This document shows positions 34,527-45,408 of a stretch of 64,000 nucleotides of DNA, piece after piece. Each line of letters begins with the position of its first letter. Positions within the stretch are counted from its first letter, which is position 1. The position numbers were made by a program, and so were the translations under genes. The notes under the pieces were generated by a model that was given only the letters and a program-made list of their open reading frames with translations, was not told where the DNA came from and searched no databases. Origin of the DNA: Erythroxylum novogranatense. Taxonomy: Eukaryota; Streptophyta; Magnoliopsida; Malpighiales; Erythroxylaceae. The stretch lies in contig CM057230.1 in NCBI GenBank assembly GCA_029891385.1, forward strand, positions 34,675,402-34,739,401, read 5' to 3'.

Positions 34527-36705
34527 TGTTAGACCCCGAATTTTTTATATGATCTTATTCAGTATGAATTGTGATTTTTGCCTTAGTTTGATTAAATTGA
34601 GAGAATTATGGATAATTAAGGTCTAAATATGGTTTAAATGAGCATTTGAGGATTTAGATTGTGTAAAGGCTTTTTGAAAGGTTAACTTAAGTTGTTTTGG
34701 GCTTGGGCTTATTAGGGAGGTCCATTCCTTAGGGTTTAAAGAAGAATGAGAAAGGAAAGAGAAAGGAAAATAGAAGAAGAAGAGGAGAAGCGCGCCGGGG
34801 AGAGGAAGAGAGGAAGAAGAGAGGATTTTGATTTTGAGGTTTTCCGACGATTCAAGCATTTTCCGGTAAGTTTAGTGCCTTCCTAACTTGGTTTGATTAG
34901 ATTTAAACTTAAGGAATGTTGAATCCGTGAGAATCGAAGGTTTTAGGATTTTTGGGTGAAAATGTAGAGATTTCCTTATGTTGATGTGTTTGTGTTAGAT
35001 TTGAAGCTTAGAATGGGTTAGAAATGTTGTAGAGGGCTGGATCTATAGTTTGGTTGTGTTGCATTTGAGTTTAGAAGAGGATTTAAGATGAGATATGCAA
35101 AATTGGAGTTCGGGGTTTGGTTCTTCGACGCAGACGTCATGACGTCGCGTATAAACACGCCTTGACGTGCGAGGAAGGAAGCTACGTCATGACGAGTAAA
35201 ATATTTATTCGCATGACGAGAGAATCGACCTTCGTCGCGACGTCGCGAACTGTGTTCGCCGAGACGTCGAGTAGTAGGGTGCCTTGTGGCATACTTTGTG
35301 GTCGCCATGACAATGGGCGTTCGGGCGCAACCGCTTACCTGCCGAGCCCCTGCTTTTCGAAAATGAGATTTTTGATATTTTGGGCATATCTTTTGGTGTA
35401 GATGTCCAATTGAGGTGATTTTGAGCCGTTGTGAACTAGAGATCGGGGCTACAAGTTACGAAGAAGGAACTTCAAAATTGTTTGAAGGGTTTGAATTTTA
35501 GGAGGAGGTCGAATGGAGATTTTAATGCTTTATTTTGACTCTTCAAGCTTTGATTATTTTATGTGGATATTGATTGGATGGAAACTTGGTTGTTTTAGGA
35601 AACCAAGATGACCCGATTTAATCGCAAGAGGAAGGACATTTGTGAATTGGATTCTCAAGCGATCTTAGGTGGGTAATATATTTATAGTTATTGTGTGATT
35701 AGGCAATTTCTTGCCTATGTATGAATATATGTTATATGTTATGCATGATTAAATGTGATGAATTGAATGACTTTGATTATCACATATTTAGAAAGAAGCA
35801 TGAAAATTGATAGCATTACATAGATTTTGAGCATGTTATGCCTAGACTTCGGTCATGGCATTTTGACTAAATGCAAGATATGAAAGAATATCATATGATG
35901 AAATGATTATGAACATGATTATGTGCTTTTGTTTGGGCGAGAGTGGAACCATTTAGTTAAATCACACGCACGTAGACAAGAGCCTTCTCCCGGCTGCCCG
36001 CTTGTGGCATATGAGCTCCGAATGGACTCATTTCGTTCAGGGTTAAACTTCGGTTTCTCCCTTTTGTTTCCATGGAACCCTCGAGCCATTGTGATGTACA
36101 TTGCATATGTGAATTGATCATTGTGAAGCATACTTTGTGACATAATTATGGATTGAATTAATTGTATTGATTGCATAAACTGTTTGAGTAGTATATGAAT
36201 ATTTGAATTAAAGTATGTATATATATAATATATATACATTCATATTTGGATTTGTCTAGTTGCCAATGGCTATAATTATATTAGCCATCGAATGTAGCTC
36301 AACCCATTATCTTTCCCTCCTCAAGTGCGGATCAGTCGATCGTTGACTTCTTGTGACATTGGAAACTTTAGACAAATTAGGAGCTTTGTATTAAGTTAGT
36401 ATTTTGTTGGCCCTCCGAGCATGTTAACATTGAGCATACTCATGTATTTTTGGATTTAGATTTCATTTTGTATTTTGTTATAATTGAGGATACTTGTTGA
36501 CTTTTCTTAATTTGCAATAGTATGAAATCCCTATGGTTATAGGGTCTTTAATGTATGGTTGTGTATGTTCTGGCAATGTATGTATGTATTAATTGATCGA
36601 TTGTGCCGAAATGTTGGGATCGGGTCCGCGGTTTGGGGCGCTCGACGCGGGCGCGACCCGAGGGGCCGCCTCGGGATTCGAATGTATCGGGATCCGGGCC
36701 CAACA
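34527..36705 (+). repeat. 3' LTR of element C
   Basis: 2179 bp, same ends as the 5' LTR. In the first 350 bp it differs from the 5' LTR by about eight small deletions or insertions and about four substitutions. It contains GACGTCATGACGTC at 35133-35146 and CGTCGCGACG at 35233-35242. Confidence 0.95.
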
Positions 36706-36710
36706 TTAGA

Positions 36711-37142
36711 ATAGGACATCCATGTGATGATCTCATAGCAGGTCATTCAATGTACTTACTACCTCTAGTAAGCATTCACATCTCAACCCTAAATATCTCA
36801 TATTTACAATTTCTGAGATCCACTGCTTGATCAAATCAAGGAGCTTGAGATGTGCTAGTCTCCAGGATTCTTGTTGCCAAAGTAATCCTATGACTAGGGA
36901 TAATTTAGATACTGACATAATTACACATGATAGGAACCTCAGTAGTATGATCACATCATAATTTCCTTCATGCTATGTCATATATCATAGACTTCATTAA
37001 TTTGCTTATAGATCAATATCCATTCATAAACAATGAACAGCAAAGTAATGAAATATGCCTTTCTTTATTTATTCATAAAGTCTGTACACAACTTTGTACA
37101 AAACGCGCTAAAGGCGATTGCCTTTAGAGCACTACTCTAACA
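36711..37142 (-). repeat. 5' LTR of element B, second part
   Basis: Continues B's right LTR from aataggacatccatgtg to ACTCTAACA, colinear with about 10209-10640. TSD aaatg follows at 37143-37147. Confidence 0.95.
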
Positions 37143-37147
37143 AAATG

Positions 37148-37231
37148 AATGCTCAGTCTATAATATGCGGTAAAATCCTAACCCGTCTCAAGTTACCGAT
37201 ATAATCTTCTCATCGGTGACGGGATGTTACA
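37148..37231 (-). repeat. 5' LTR of element A, second part
   Basis: aatgctcagtctataatatg to GGGATGTTACA, colinear with 3573-3653 of the intact LTR. TSD aaaca follows at 37232-37236. Confidence 0.95.
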
Positions 37232-37236
37232 AAACA

Positions 37237-38880
37237 ACTTAGTGATGTGTAAATTATGTGTGTATTACATGAATTTAGACACACAAGTCGATCGTCAATA
37301 TCCAGACAGTGCCAAATCATTAAGGCAATAACTTTCTGGAGTGTACAGTGAGTTAACCTCAATGGGTAAATTCAATTATATGTGCTTCCGTTTGAATTGT
37401 ACGTGTATTATGGAATATGTGAACAACTGAATGATGAATGTCAGACTTAGATCCAAAGGATTTGATATATGATATGAGCATATTGAATGAAAAGTACTGA
37501 AAGTATGATATGTTAATTGATGCATCTCATTACATTGAAATGCATGATCACATAAAGGAGTTGTGATCGAGTAGCCAGTGTGTGAAGAAGAGCTTAAAGC
37601 CTAGGATTGTGCAAAGAGAGCTGCAGGCTCAGATAATAATGGTCCCGGTATCCACAACTGATATAAGAAAGTAAATTTATTAATAGACGCTCGATCATAA
37701 CAAAAAAAAAATAAGAAAGAAATCACATATGCATTTGCATATACAATTATACATGTATCATATAAATGATTATGATGAAATTATTGAATTGTTTTGAAAT
37801 TGTGATATGCAATGTTGGTATACAGTACTTGTTTAAACATGACAAAATGTGATGTGGTATTCGATATTGGATTTTGTAATATACTTGCTTAATTGATTTA
37901 TGTAATTTATTTTAGTATTCTGACTTGAGTGAGCACATTAATGATGGTTCACTCACTTAATTCTCAAACTCATCAAAATTACAACGTTGATTTTCAGGTT
38001 CAAGGGAGATCTAGCTTCTAAAGCGATCTAATAGAATTTTAGTACTGTTACTTCGGGGACAAGAATGACTCAAAGGTTTGGTCAGCTGACATCTGTGAAA
38101 TCTAAATAGATGTCTTTTATATTAGCATTCCATATAATGACACACATTATCTCTAGTGTGTAATTTTTGTACTATATGATGAACTGGGATTGAATTCAAA
38201 ATTGTTGTGTATGGGCTACTTGAATTTGGAATGTTAATGATATATATGACTTATTATGATTGTGAAGGAAATAGGTATTTAGAATGCTTAAGTTATATTG
38301 ATGCCTCGAACTGTATTTATGTGATTGTTCTATCATACCATTTTCGTAGAGTATATTCTCGACTATTCGTAGATATGTTTGGGCATATACACTATGGATA
38401 TGATATGTTACAATGTTGGAGGTGATAGAATTCTGGTTTGCTTTGCGTTTTGTGTATTGTATATGAAAATTTCATCGGAGGACCTAAAAAATGAGAAGCT
38501 GGATTGTTTATGCTTGTTATGGTACTCTGGGTGCATTTTGGCGTTGTTCGACTATCTTTGCGTCTTTAGCTCCTAGAATTTTTGAAAAAGTTGCATTTTT
38601 GGTTGGGCGATAGTCGCCCAGGTCGAAGGAAGCAACACAGGCACTACAAGGGTCAGAGAATCACAACAAAAGAGGTTGACGATTACGTTCTCCTGCAGTG
38701 GCGACAACAACAGCATGAGGCGTCAGCGTTGAAGAAGAAAAAGGAAGTGTGGCGGCGAGAAAATTTCAAAAACCCTATTTCTGAAAAAAAAAAAAAAGGG
38801 ATAGGGCACGTGTAATGGGACAACCATCTAAGGAGAGGCAAGTGGTGTTTGCATTGCACGCACCTAACCGAAACACACAC
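37237..38880. other. AT-rich flank, unassigned
   Basis: Continuation of 858-1810. No domain in the open frames at 38207-38425, 38379-38576 and 38582-38815. The last one includes a perfect hairpin GGGCGATAGTCGCCC at about 38605 and a purine-rich stretch (38730-38770), features also seen in the LTRs of this window, so an old LTR is possible. No boundary found. Confidence 0.4.
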
Positions 38881-39010
38881 GCCAAATAGTATTCCACTCC
38901 AATTTTATTTGATTTTTATATGTTATCAAGCCTTCTTTTAATTAAATTTTGTAATTGATATTAACTCGGTTTTAATTCCTAATAAACTTGGAAAAGTATT
39001 TTTTAATTGT

Positions 39011-39830
39011 TTGAAAACTGTTTTCAAAAGGTTATTTTATTATGATTTCTTTGAAATTTAGCTTAATTACTCAAGGATTTGAATTATTAAATTAAATTAA
39101 TTATCAGTTTAATTCCAACATTAAGGTAATTATTTTCTTAATTTGACTAAGATTAATAATTACATTGATTCCTAATTAATTTTAGAAAATTAGTTTCTAA
39201 AATTAGATTTAATTAGTTTCAATTAGATTGAAATTAATTAATTAGACATCTTAAAATTAAGAAAAGTATTTTCTTAAATAATTAAGAAAATGTTTTTAAT
39301 TAAATTTATTTGTTTCAATTTGATTGATAAAATTATATTTATTATTTTATTTTTAAAAGAACTGTTATTCTATTTATTTATAAATTGTTTCTTTATTTAT
39401 GAACAATAAGTTTCTTGATTTTTTAGACAAATATTTTTTTGATTAATTTTTCATTTATTAATTAAGAAAATGATAATTTTTAAATTTTAAAATATTTTCT
39501 AATCTATTAAAGAAGTATTTTCAAATTAGTTAAAAATCAATATCTAAATAAATAATATAATGACTTGCTTTATTTAATTTTGAAAGTAGTTTCCTTGCAA
39601 TATTAGAAAATAGTTTTCTAATTAAGAAAAGTAATCTCTAATGAGATTAGAAATAGTTTTCTAGTTGGATTATAATGTGTTACTTATATAATTTTGAAAA
39701 GGATTTTTTCTAAATTATAATAAATAAGCAAAATTTATTGAAAATTGTTTTCAAATAAATTTTGTTAAAGGTTTCAAGATAATTGAAATAGTTTCCAATT
39801 AGATTTGAAAATTGTTTTCAAATCAAATCT
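39011..39830. repeat. Cluster of short perfect hairpins in very AT-rich DNA
   Basis: Many inverted repeats built on GAAAA-nnn-TTTTC with 3-nt loops: TTGAAAA-ctg-TTTTCAA (39011-39027), TTAAGAAAA-gta-TTTTCTTAA (39257-39277), ATTAGAAAA-tag-TTTTCTAAT (39602-39622), a 15-bp-arm example around ttg at 39730-39763, and ATTTGAAAA-ttg-TTTTCAAAT (about 39803-39823). AATCTC-taat-GAGATT (39633-39648) has a 4-nt loop. The arms extend with different flanking bases that remain complementary. Confidence 0.75.
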
Positions 39831-40079
39831 CAATTTGGAATATGAATTTAATATATTTAGGAATTAATGAGTTTAATCTAATTTAATTTTCCTAAAAGTT
39901 GGAAATATATTTTAGATTATGAAAATCAACAACTAGAATTAAACAAAACGTGATATTTTATGCATATAATTTGATTATGAGTGCATAAGAAGAATAATTT
40001 ATTTATATGGTTGATATATATATTAGATGCATGTTAAATTGTATGCTTTATATGTGTGATATTTACATGGAATTTTGTG

Positions 40080-42310
40080 TTTGATGAGGTTAATGAAGTT
40101 AAAATCTCTCCTTAAAATATTAAATACACGTTAAAAACAGATTGTTGTCTTTCATTATTATAATAATAAATCATAGTTATATTTATTGTAGGTTTGTTGA
40201 GCAAACTTAAGGTCACTTTAACCCGAACATGTTTAATCTTATGACAGTGGGTTCTGATTAACTAAATTTGTGTAATTCGGATTAGCAAACTTATGATCAT
40301 ATGAATTTAGAGGCAAGGTAAGGAATAACATATTATATATGTTTTGATAAGAGTTGTCACTTAATGAATCTAGGAGTTCATGAGATGTGATTGATAAAGT
40401 TGTTAGTTACCTAATTTAAGTTTTGTTTGTTTGTTGAGCAAACTCAAGATCAACTATATCTGAATGAGGTCATAGCCCACTAGAAAGATTAGGACGGCTA
40501 TTATTTTAAATAAAATAGTAGGAGTAACCAAATGTATTATTAAAGTCCTAATCTTATTTAGCAGTCATGACATATAATTAATTACTTACTTTTCTTACAT
40601 TTATATTTTGTTCTGAGTGGAATTTACCTAGTTTAGTATAGTTGATACTAGGAGTTAGTGAACCAAATTTTTTAGACATAGAATTATGTTTGAGAAGATT
40701 TCTCAGAGTTAGAAACGAAAAAGTATGCCCATTATACAATGTAGCTATTAATCTTTGTTGATGACTTGATGTTAAAGTTTGACATTTTAAGTTGATTGTC
40801 CCATAAACTTTGATAACATGTAAGATGTGCGTCAACATCGTAATAGAAGGAGGTAAGAGGTTGCATTGAGTAGACTAAAAGATATAGTACCTTGATGAAA
40901 TTGTTTAACTTAATTTAACCTACTAAAAGCATAATTGTGGACTACAATTAAGGGCTTTGCTATAGTATGATAATAGTTGTCATAAGAAGAAAATTATTGC
41001 CTGACTTTTCTTGCCTATATGAGATATGATCTATCATACATATTTCTAATTCATGATTTTGAATATTTGATAATGAATTTAGATTCAACATTATAACAAT
41101 GTTCAAAGCATGATAAGAATAGATTGTTAAGTAAAAGTAATTGATTCAGATTTATATAAATGGTTTGTATCTATTGGATCAAAGGAGACTTGTGTTTGAC
41201 ATAAGTGGCAAGAATATAAAGTTGGATAACCAAAACTATCCTTTTATATCATGTTGATTAAAAAATAAAAAAAGAGAATCATAAAGTTACAAACAAGGAT
41301 ATGTGTATCCTTATGATTATGAATCGTGTGAAACTTATGAAAGTTGTCAAGTTGAAGAATAATCAAATCAATCTTTGGTGAAAGGATGATGATAGTATTG
41401 AATTGTTAAATTTATGCATGTGATGTATTGGATGGAATAACAATTCATAAAAAGATAATACTTTTATTTCATTAGGTTACTAATGACTTCATATGATATA
41501 GTCATATGTATTAAATAAAATAATGGTTTAAAAATTTTGAAAAGTTCAAATTGTCTAAATCTAAGTAGAAATTAAGCATTGAGAATGTTGAAGCACTTCG
41601 TGAGATCATTGTGATGAGCTTTAAATTTTTTATATATAGGAATGAGATTATCTAGTGAATACCTTCACAACAAAATTTCATAAGATTATGGATTTATGTA
41701 AGGAGGAAAATACACTATGAGATATTATATGATGAATATTATTTATTCTATAGATGTGCCTAGTGCAATAGCTCACCTTCAATAGTTCTAATTGAATCAA
41801 TTAGCAATATTTCATATTAGATATAAATTGTTTAGTCTTTGTAAGAGTCAAAGTTAATGATTTAAGGATGTGATGCTTAGTTGAAGCAAGTATTATTCAT
41901 TAAGTGTATAACTAAATTAGGTAACGAAAGGTTATGAAATATCCAAAAGGTTGTAAATAATTTTACAAACCTATTGAACAAATTGTTTGTTTCAATTTAT
42001 ACTTATCAGAGAATGGTTCTCATGATAACTAGTGGGAGTAAGATGAAATTTGAAAAGTTCAATTCTCATAACAGAAGATCCAATTAGAACTATTGCCTCT
42101 ATTAATATATTTGATGTATAGTTGAAATGTTACAAGATATTGAAAGAGTCACTTTGATGATGAATTCAAAGAGGTTTTTTTGGAGATGATTGTGAATTTA
42201 TCATGTATGGCATATTTCTTTATGCACTAAATTAGCATAATATAACTGTATGTGATACTTGGACTAGTGAATCTCCCAACTTCATTACATTTAAGTTCAA
42301 TATTAGCAGG
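40080..42310 (+). pseudogene. Heavily decayed copia element, leader to integrase
   Basis: Plus strand. ttgttgagcaaacttaaggtcac (40196) and a second copy at 40433 match the leader motif ttgttgagctaacctcaagctcac of element D. Further on, 41281-41350 reads like the GAG-pre-integrase (RI.KLQ.., YDYESCETYESCQ), matching FDYESYDTFESC in D. 41480-41640 reads like the integrase core (LTTSYDI-type, KNFEKFK against ALEKFKQFK). No open frame survives and no LTR is identified, so this is a relic of a copia element distantly related to B and D. Confidence 0.55.
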
Positions 42311-42857
42311 GATCAACAGAAGAAATAAAGCTTAAGTGGCATTTGCGAGCAGGCTTTTCAGATAATTATCCTAAGCGTTTCGAAGTCCCTTATATTTCTC
42401 ACTCTTTTTAAGACTTTTAGGCAAATTTTAATGGAATTAGTACATTCAACAAATGATTAAGTGGTTAACAAATTCCTCAGTAAATTTCTACCATAACCGA
42501 ATCTCCATAACGGGCTTTGCATATTTCCCCTGTATTATTTCAATCATCCCAAATATATAATAATGATGTTTATCATTACATAAGGTTTGAATCTAACTGT
42601 TAGGACTCTTGATTATGGGACCTTCCCAGAAGCTAAGACCCTCCAAAAATTGGCGTATGCCAATATAGGCCACGAGCACACGGTATTCTTTAGTAAAAGG
42701 CGAAAGAATAGTTCGCTCTGTGCGCATCGCATGGCTGCGCTACGTACTTTTATATAAAATAATTTTGCTCATTTGTATAGTATGTCCAGGGAGCTTGCAT
42801 TTTTAGCGGTGTCGATATAGGACAAAAATACACTGCCATTCATTTTCTGCGTTAAGG
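42311..42857. other. Unassigned stretch left of the Harbinger element
   Basis: No open frame of note and no recognised repeat. The part 42600-42800 has more even base composition than its surroundings, but I cannot connect it to a gene. Confidence 0.4.
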
Positions 42858-42975
42858 CCATCTTCAATCAACATGTTGAATTCGCTCCAACCAACACACT
42901 AAAATTATATTTCAAGATCACTATTTTGGTATAACGGATAATAACACACCAACAGGATAAGTAAGTGATATATTA

Positions 42976-42980
42976 CTATT
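42976..42980. repeat. Left TSD of element E (ctatt)
   Basis: ctatt before TGGTTCTGCC and again at 54030-54034 after CCAACCA. Confidence 0.93.
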
Positions 42981-43415
42981 TGGTTCTGCCGGATTCTGGC
43001 GGAACTGAACGTTGCCGTTTGGGTCCATAGAGTTGGTTGGTTCTTGCAAGAGATTCAGCTTGAGGGTTCCTGCAAAACAAGGAAGGCACGTCGGGGGTTG
43101 TTTCCCGATAAGCCCCTCTGACGCTCAAATCAGTCTTTTTGGTGAAGGTGAGATTGCAGTATGCAGAGGAAACTAGGTTTATGATTACATACCTCTTGTT
43201 ATGACAAAGTTGTACCTTATATACGAAGTAATAACTAGGTTTAAGTCTTTATGTGTTTGCATGAGAGACTTTCACCTACGGATGGGCCAAGGAGGGCGTG
43301 GGCTGGACCTAGGATTGGCATAGCCGATAGGTATAAGACTGATCATTGAAGATTGGACCGATCGGCCCACGGATGGTTATGACTGGGTGCGGGCCCAGCA
43401 CGACCGACCCGACCA
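42981..43415 (-). repeat. 3' LTR of element E
   Basis: 435 bp, TGGTTCTGCC to GACCCGACCA on the plus strand. It differs from the right LTR at about 20 positions by eye, almost all substitutions. Confidence 0.95.
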
Positions 43416-43432
43416 TAAGTCCCCCTACTCCT
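43416..43432 (-). promoter_or_regulatory. Polypurine tract of element E
   Basis: The minus strand reads gaggagtagggggactta directly before the LTR start TGGTCGGGTCGG. Confidence 0.9.
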
Positions 43433-44183
43433 CGAGTCTGAGCGAAGAGAAGGGTCGAAGGAGTATGTTAGGATTTTGTTGTTCGTCTGCTATCTTATAG
43501 CTCGTCCGTAAGACAGCTCGTGAGGTGGTCGATCGGTCGGATATTGGCATTGTATCTCGTTTATGGGGCAGCTCGGGTAGGCCCAATCGGTCAAATGTTG
43601 ACTGGTTATGCGTGACTGCTTGTACTGGGATCGGTCGACTGAGTGCCCCAACTGATTGGCATCGATACTTTTTGCGTGAGCTCGCGCTAAAACAGATCAG
43701 GTGGTCATCATTGGTGAGAACGTGAAAGTACTTGAAGCATTTATTGCTTGACGACGCGTGCCCTCTGACAGCTTTTTAGAATTCGAAACGTATCGTCCTT
43801 GTAACCATTGTGCAGCTGTCCCGTACGTCCTTTCAACTGTCGCGCCACTCCGAATTTCGAATAACCCTAATTCTCCTTGGCTCGAATTATGCCATATGTC
43901 CAAGCATAGCTCGGATTTTCTCCACTCGTCGCGTTGTGACTGGATCGTAATTTGAACGTTTCCTTATAAACGTTCAGGATCGACAAACTGTTTGGTTTTC
44001 TTCACGTTTGTTTCGTTCTTGCTTCCGCTTTGCTTTCATTTGCTCTTTCTTGCTCTCAGTTCCCGGAAATTTCCTTCAACCGTCGTTCGATTTCCCCTTC
44101 TCCATTCACTAAATAGGTATGCCCCTTTTCTTCATCTCCTCCTCTAAAGTTTTTCCTTTCAAAAGTTCTCTTCTTGGTGAGCA
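43433..44183. other. Non-coding part of E, probable promoter side of the antisense ORF
   Basis: No coding motif; the short open frames on both strands (43525, 43697, 43758) overlap each other. On the plus strand it lies upstream of the antisense ORF, with a tataaacgtt-like box at 43964 and a pyrimidine-rich stretch at 44030-44180. A promoter role is inference. Confidence 0.4.
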
Positions 44184-45408
44184 TGTCGACGGCCAGTTCT
44201 AGAAGTATAGTGGAAGGTGTTGAAGAAATATCAACGAGGGAAAGGAAGTCCTTCTTGGCGGACGAAGTACTTCTTTGTGAAAACCCCAGGATCTTCCTGC
44301 GAGTCTCGACCGTGGAGGTATCCCTTATCCAAGCAGTGGAATGACACGTCGAGCGTGTCTCTTAGTAGAAAGGAGTGGAAAGTGATCGGTCTCGGTCGAT
44401 ACGATTTTGCTCGGCTAATACGGGCCTATTCCGGGGGGTCTCGGCTAATTCTTTTCTTATCGACCCCCCGCCACAAATTAGGGGGCTAGGAGAGGAAACC
44501 GCCCCGTCTGGTTGAGCCCTCGTGGTCGAATTACTTACTGCATTTTTTATTATTGGTTTCTTTTTCTGACTTATTTTGTTGCTGTGCAGCCATGGTGAGG
44601 ATAGAGGATTTCTCCGGGCCTTCCCAATCCTCTAAATCCAGGAAGCTGGCCGGTCAGGGGAAAAAGAGGCAAGAGGCGAAGACTGGCGAAGGCGTCGCTC
44701 TGCTAGTGGAGCTAGGTCATCCCATAGCGTCGTCGGCCCCTCCGTCTGTTGAAGGTCGTTCTGGTGTGTCGGCGTCGTTGTCGATCGTATCAGCTGGCGC
44801 GGGCCAAGCGGTTTTGGTTGAGGAGGAGGAGGAGGAAATAGAGCCTCCTCTTAAGAGGAAGAGATTGAGGAAACTTGGTGATCTGCCGTCCGGCTCGCCA
44901 AGTCAGGGCGCGAAAGAGATGGAGAAGAAAGGCAAGGGGAAGGGGCGAGTGATTAATGCCGGGCAGTGGGAGTCTGCAATCAAGCTGGCCAATACTGCCT
45001 CGATCGGGGACCTCGAAGTGTCCCGCCATATTGCCGAAAGGATTGTTCCTCCCGTGGATGAGCGGACCATGGACAGGAAGAGTAATCTGGAGTTGGGGTC
45101 TCAGCTCATTCGCAGCAGATATCTGGAGTGATGATGTCCTTGGGGTGGTGCGGCGTCTGGAGGCTCGGACCGGAAGTCCAGACCTCCACGGCGAGTAAAG
45201 GCTTTGAAGGACGAGCTTTCGGGGGTAAAGGAGGAGAGAGACCTCTTACGGGCTCAGAACTCTTCCTTGGAGGAGGAGAAGAAATCTCGGGAGGAATCAA
45301 TGAGTGCTTTGGAGGCTCAACTTGCTACGGGGGAGGAGGAGAATATCAGGGCGATAGCAGCGAAGGGCGAGCTGGTCAAGGTGTGTGAGGTCTTGGAGGC
45401 AATGATCT
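44184..45408 (+). pseudogene. Element E extra ORF, antisense to gag-pol (5' part)
   Basis: This ORF is on the strand opposite to E's gag-pol. Fragment 44217-44489 has GSPSWRTKYFFVK, resembling the core of the plant 'putative gypsy type transposon' family encoded by antisense ORFs of Tat elements. 44593 onward (MVRIEDFSG) is a long open stretch to 45131 with acidic (EEEEEEIEPP) and basic (KRKRLRK) runs, GKGKGRVINAGQWESAIKLA, then a coiled-coil-like stretch in another frame (45204-45410: LKDELSGVKEERDLL..EEEKKSREES). The bases before 44592, a long T-rich run ending tgctgtgcag, look like a 3' splice site, with a possible donor near 44510 (ctggttgag). The molecular role of such proteins is unknown. 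Confidence 0.55.

Larger units (their letters stand above)
18082..36705 (+). mobile_element. Element C: Ty3/gypsy chromovirus (Tekay/Del-like), third level of the nest
   Basis: Plus-strand gypsy element of about 9.2 kb after removal of element D. LTRs are 18082-20274 and 34527-36705, with the tRNA-iMet PBS at 20279-20290 and the PPT at 34509-34526. Gag, protease, RT, RNase H and integrase are in gypsy order, and the polyprotein ends with a chromodomain followed by FRGRNFF. The C-terminal chromodomain defines chromoviruses, and the sequence around it resembles the Tekay/Del lineage. Many small frameshifts break the polyprotein. Element D is inserted in gag. Confidence 0.95.
8895..37142 (-). 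mobile_element. Element B: Ty1/copia retrotransposon, second level of the nest
   Basis: Minus-strand copia element of about 9.6 kb after removing element C. LTRs are 8895-10640 (3') and 16644-18081 plus 36711-37142 (5'). The PBS at 16629-16642 matches initiator tRNA-Met, and the PPT lies directly inside the 3' LTR (10641-10660; minus strand reads caagtgggagattt). Gag, protease, integrase, RT and RNase H follow in copia order (integrase before RT) at 14549 down to 10657. It shares LTRs, leader and proteins with element D, which lies inside it in opposite orientation. Several frameshifts and a deletion in RNase H make it non-autonomous now. Confidence 0.95.
1811..37231 (-). mobile_element. Element A: gypsy-type LTR element without coding capacity, outermost level of the nest
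   Basis: Two LTRs of about 1.84 kb flank a 3.5-kb internal region; with the nested insertion removed the element is about 7.2 kb. Orientation is minus: the PPT side (purine tract on the minus strand, 3654-3685) lies inside the left LTR, and a degraded tRNA-iMet PBS lies inside the right one. The LTR starts TGTAACATCCCGTCACC on the minus strand, a common start in plant gypsy elements. The last minus-strand internal bases read like the end of a Tekay-type pol (FEDEIF next to the PPT, compare FRGRNF in C), but no gag or pol can be followed further. The right LTR is split by element B. The TSD aaaca closes the element. Confidence 0.9.

Noticed and set aside
38582..38815. 77-codon ORF with basic and acidic runs as a host gene
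   Set aside because: Low-complexity purine-rich sequence beside a hairpin, without start context, splice sites or domain; more likely part of an old LTR.
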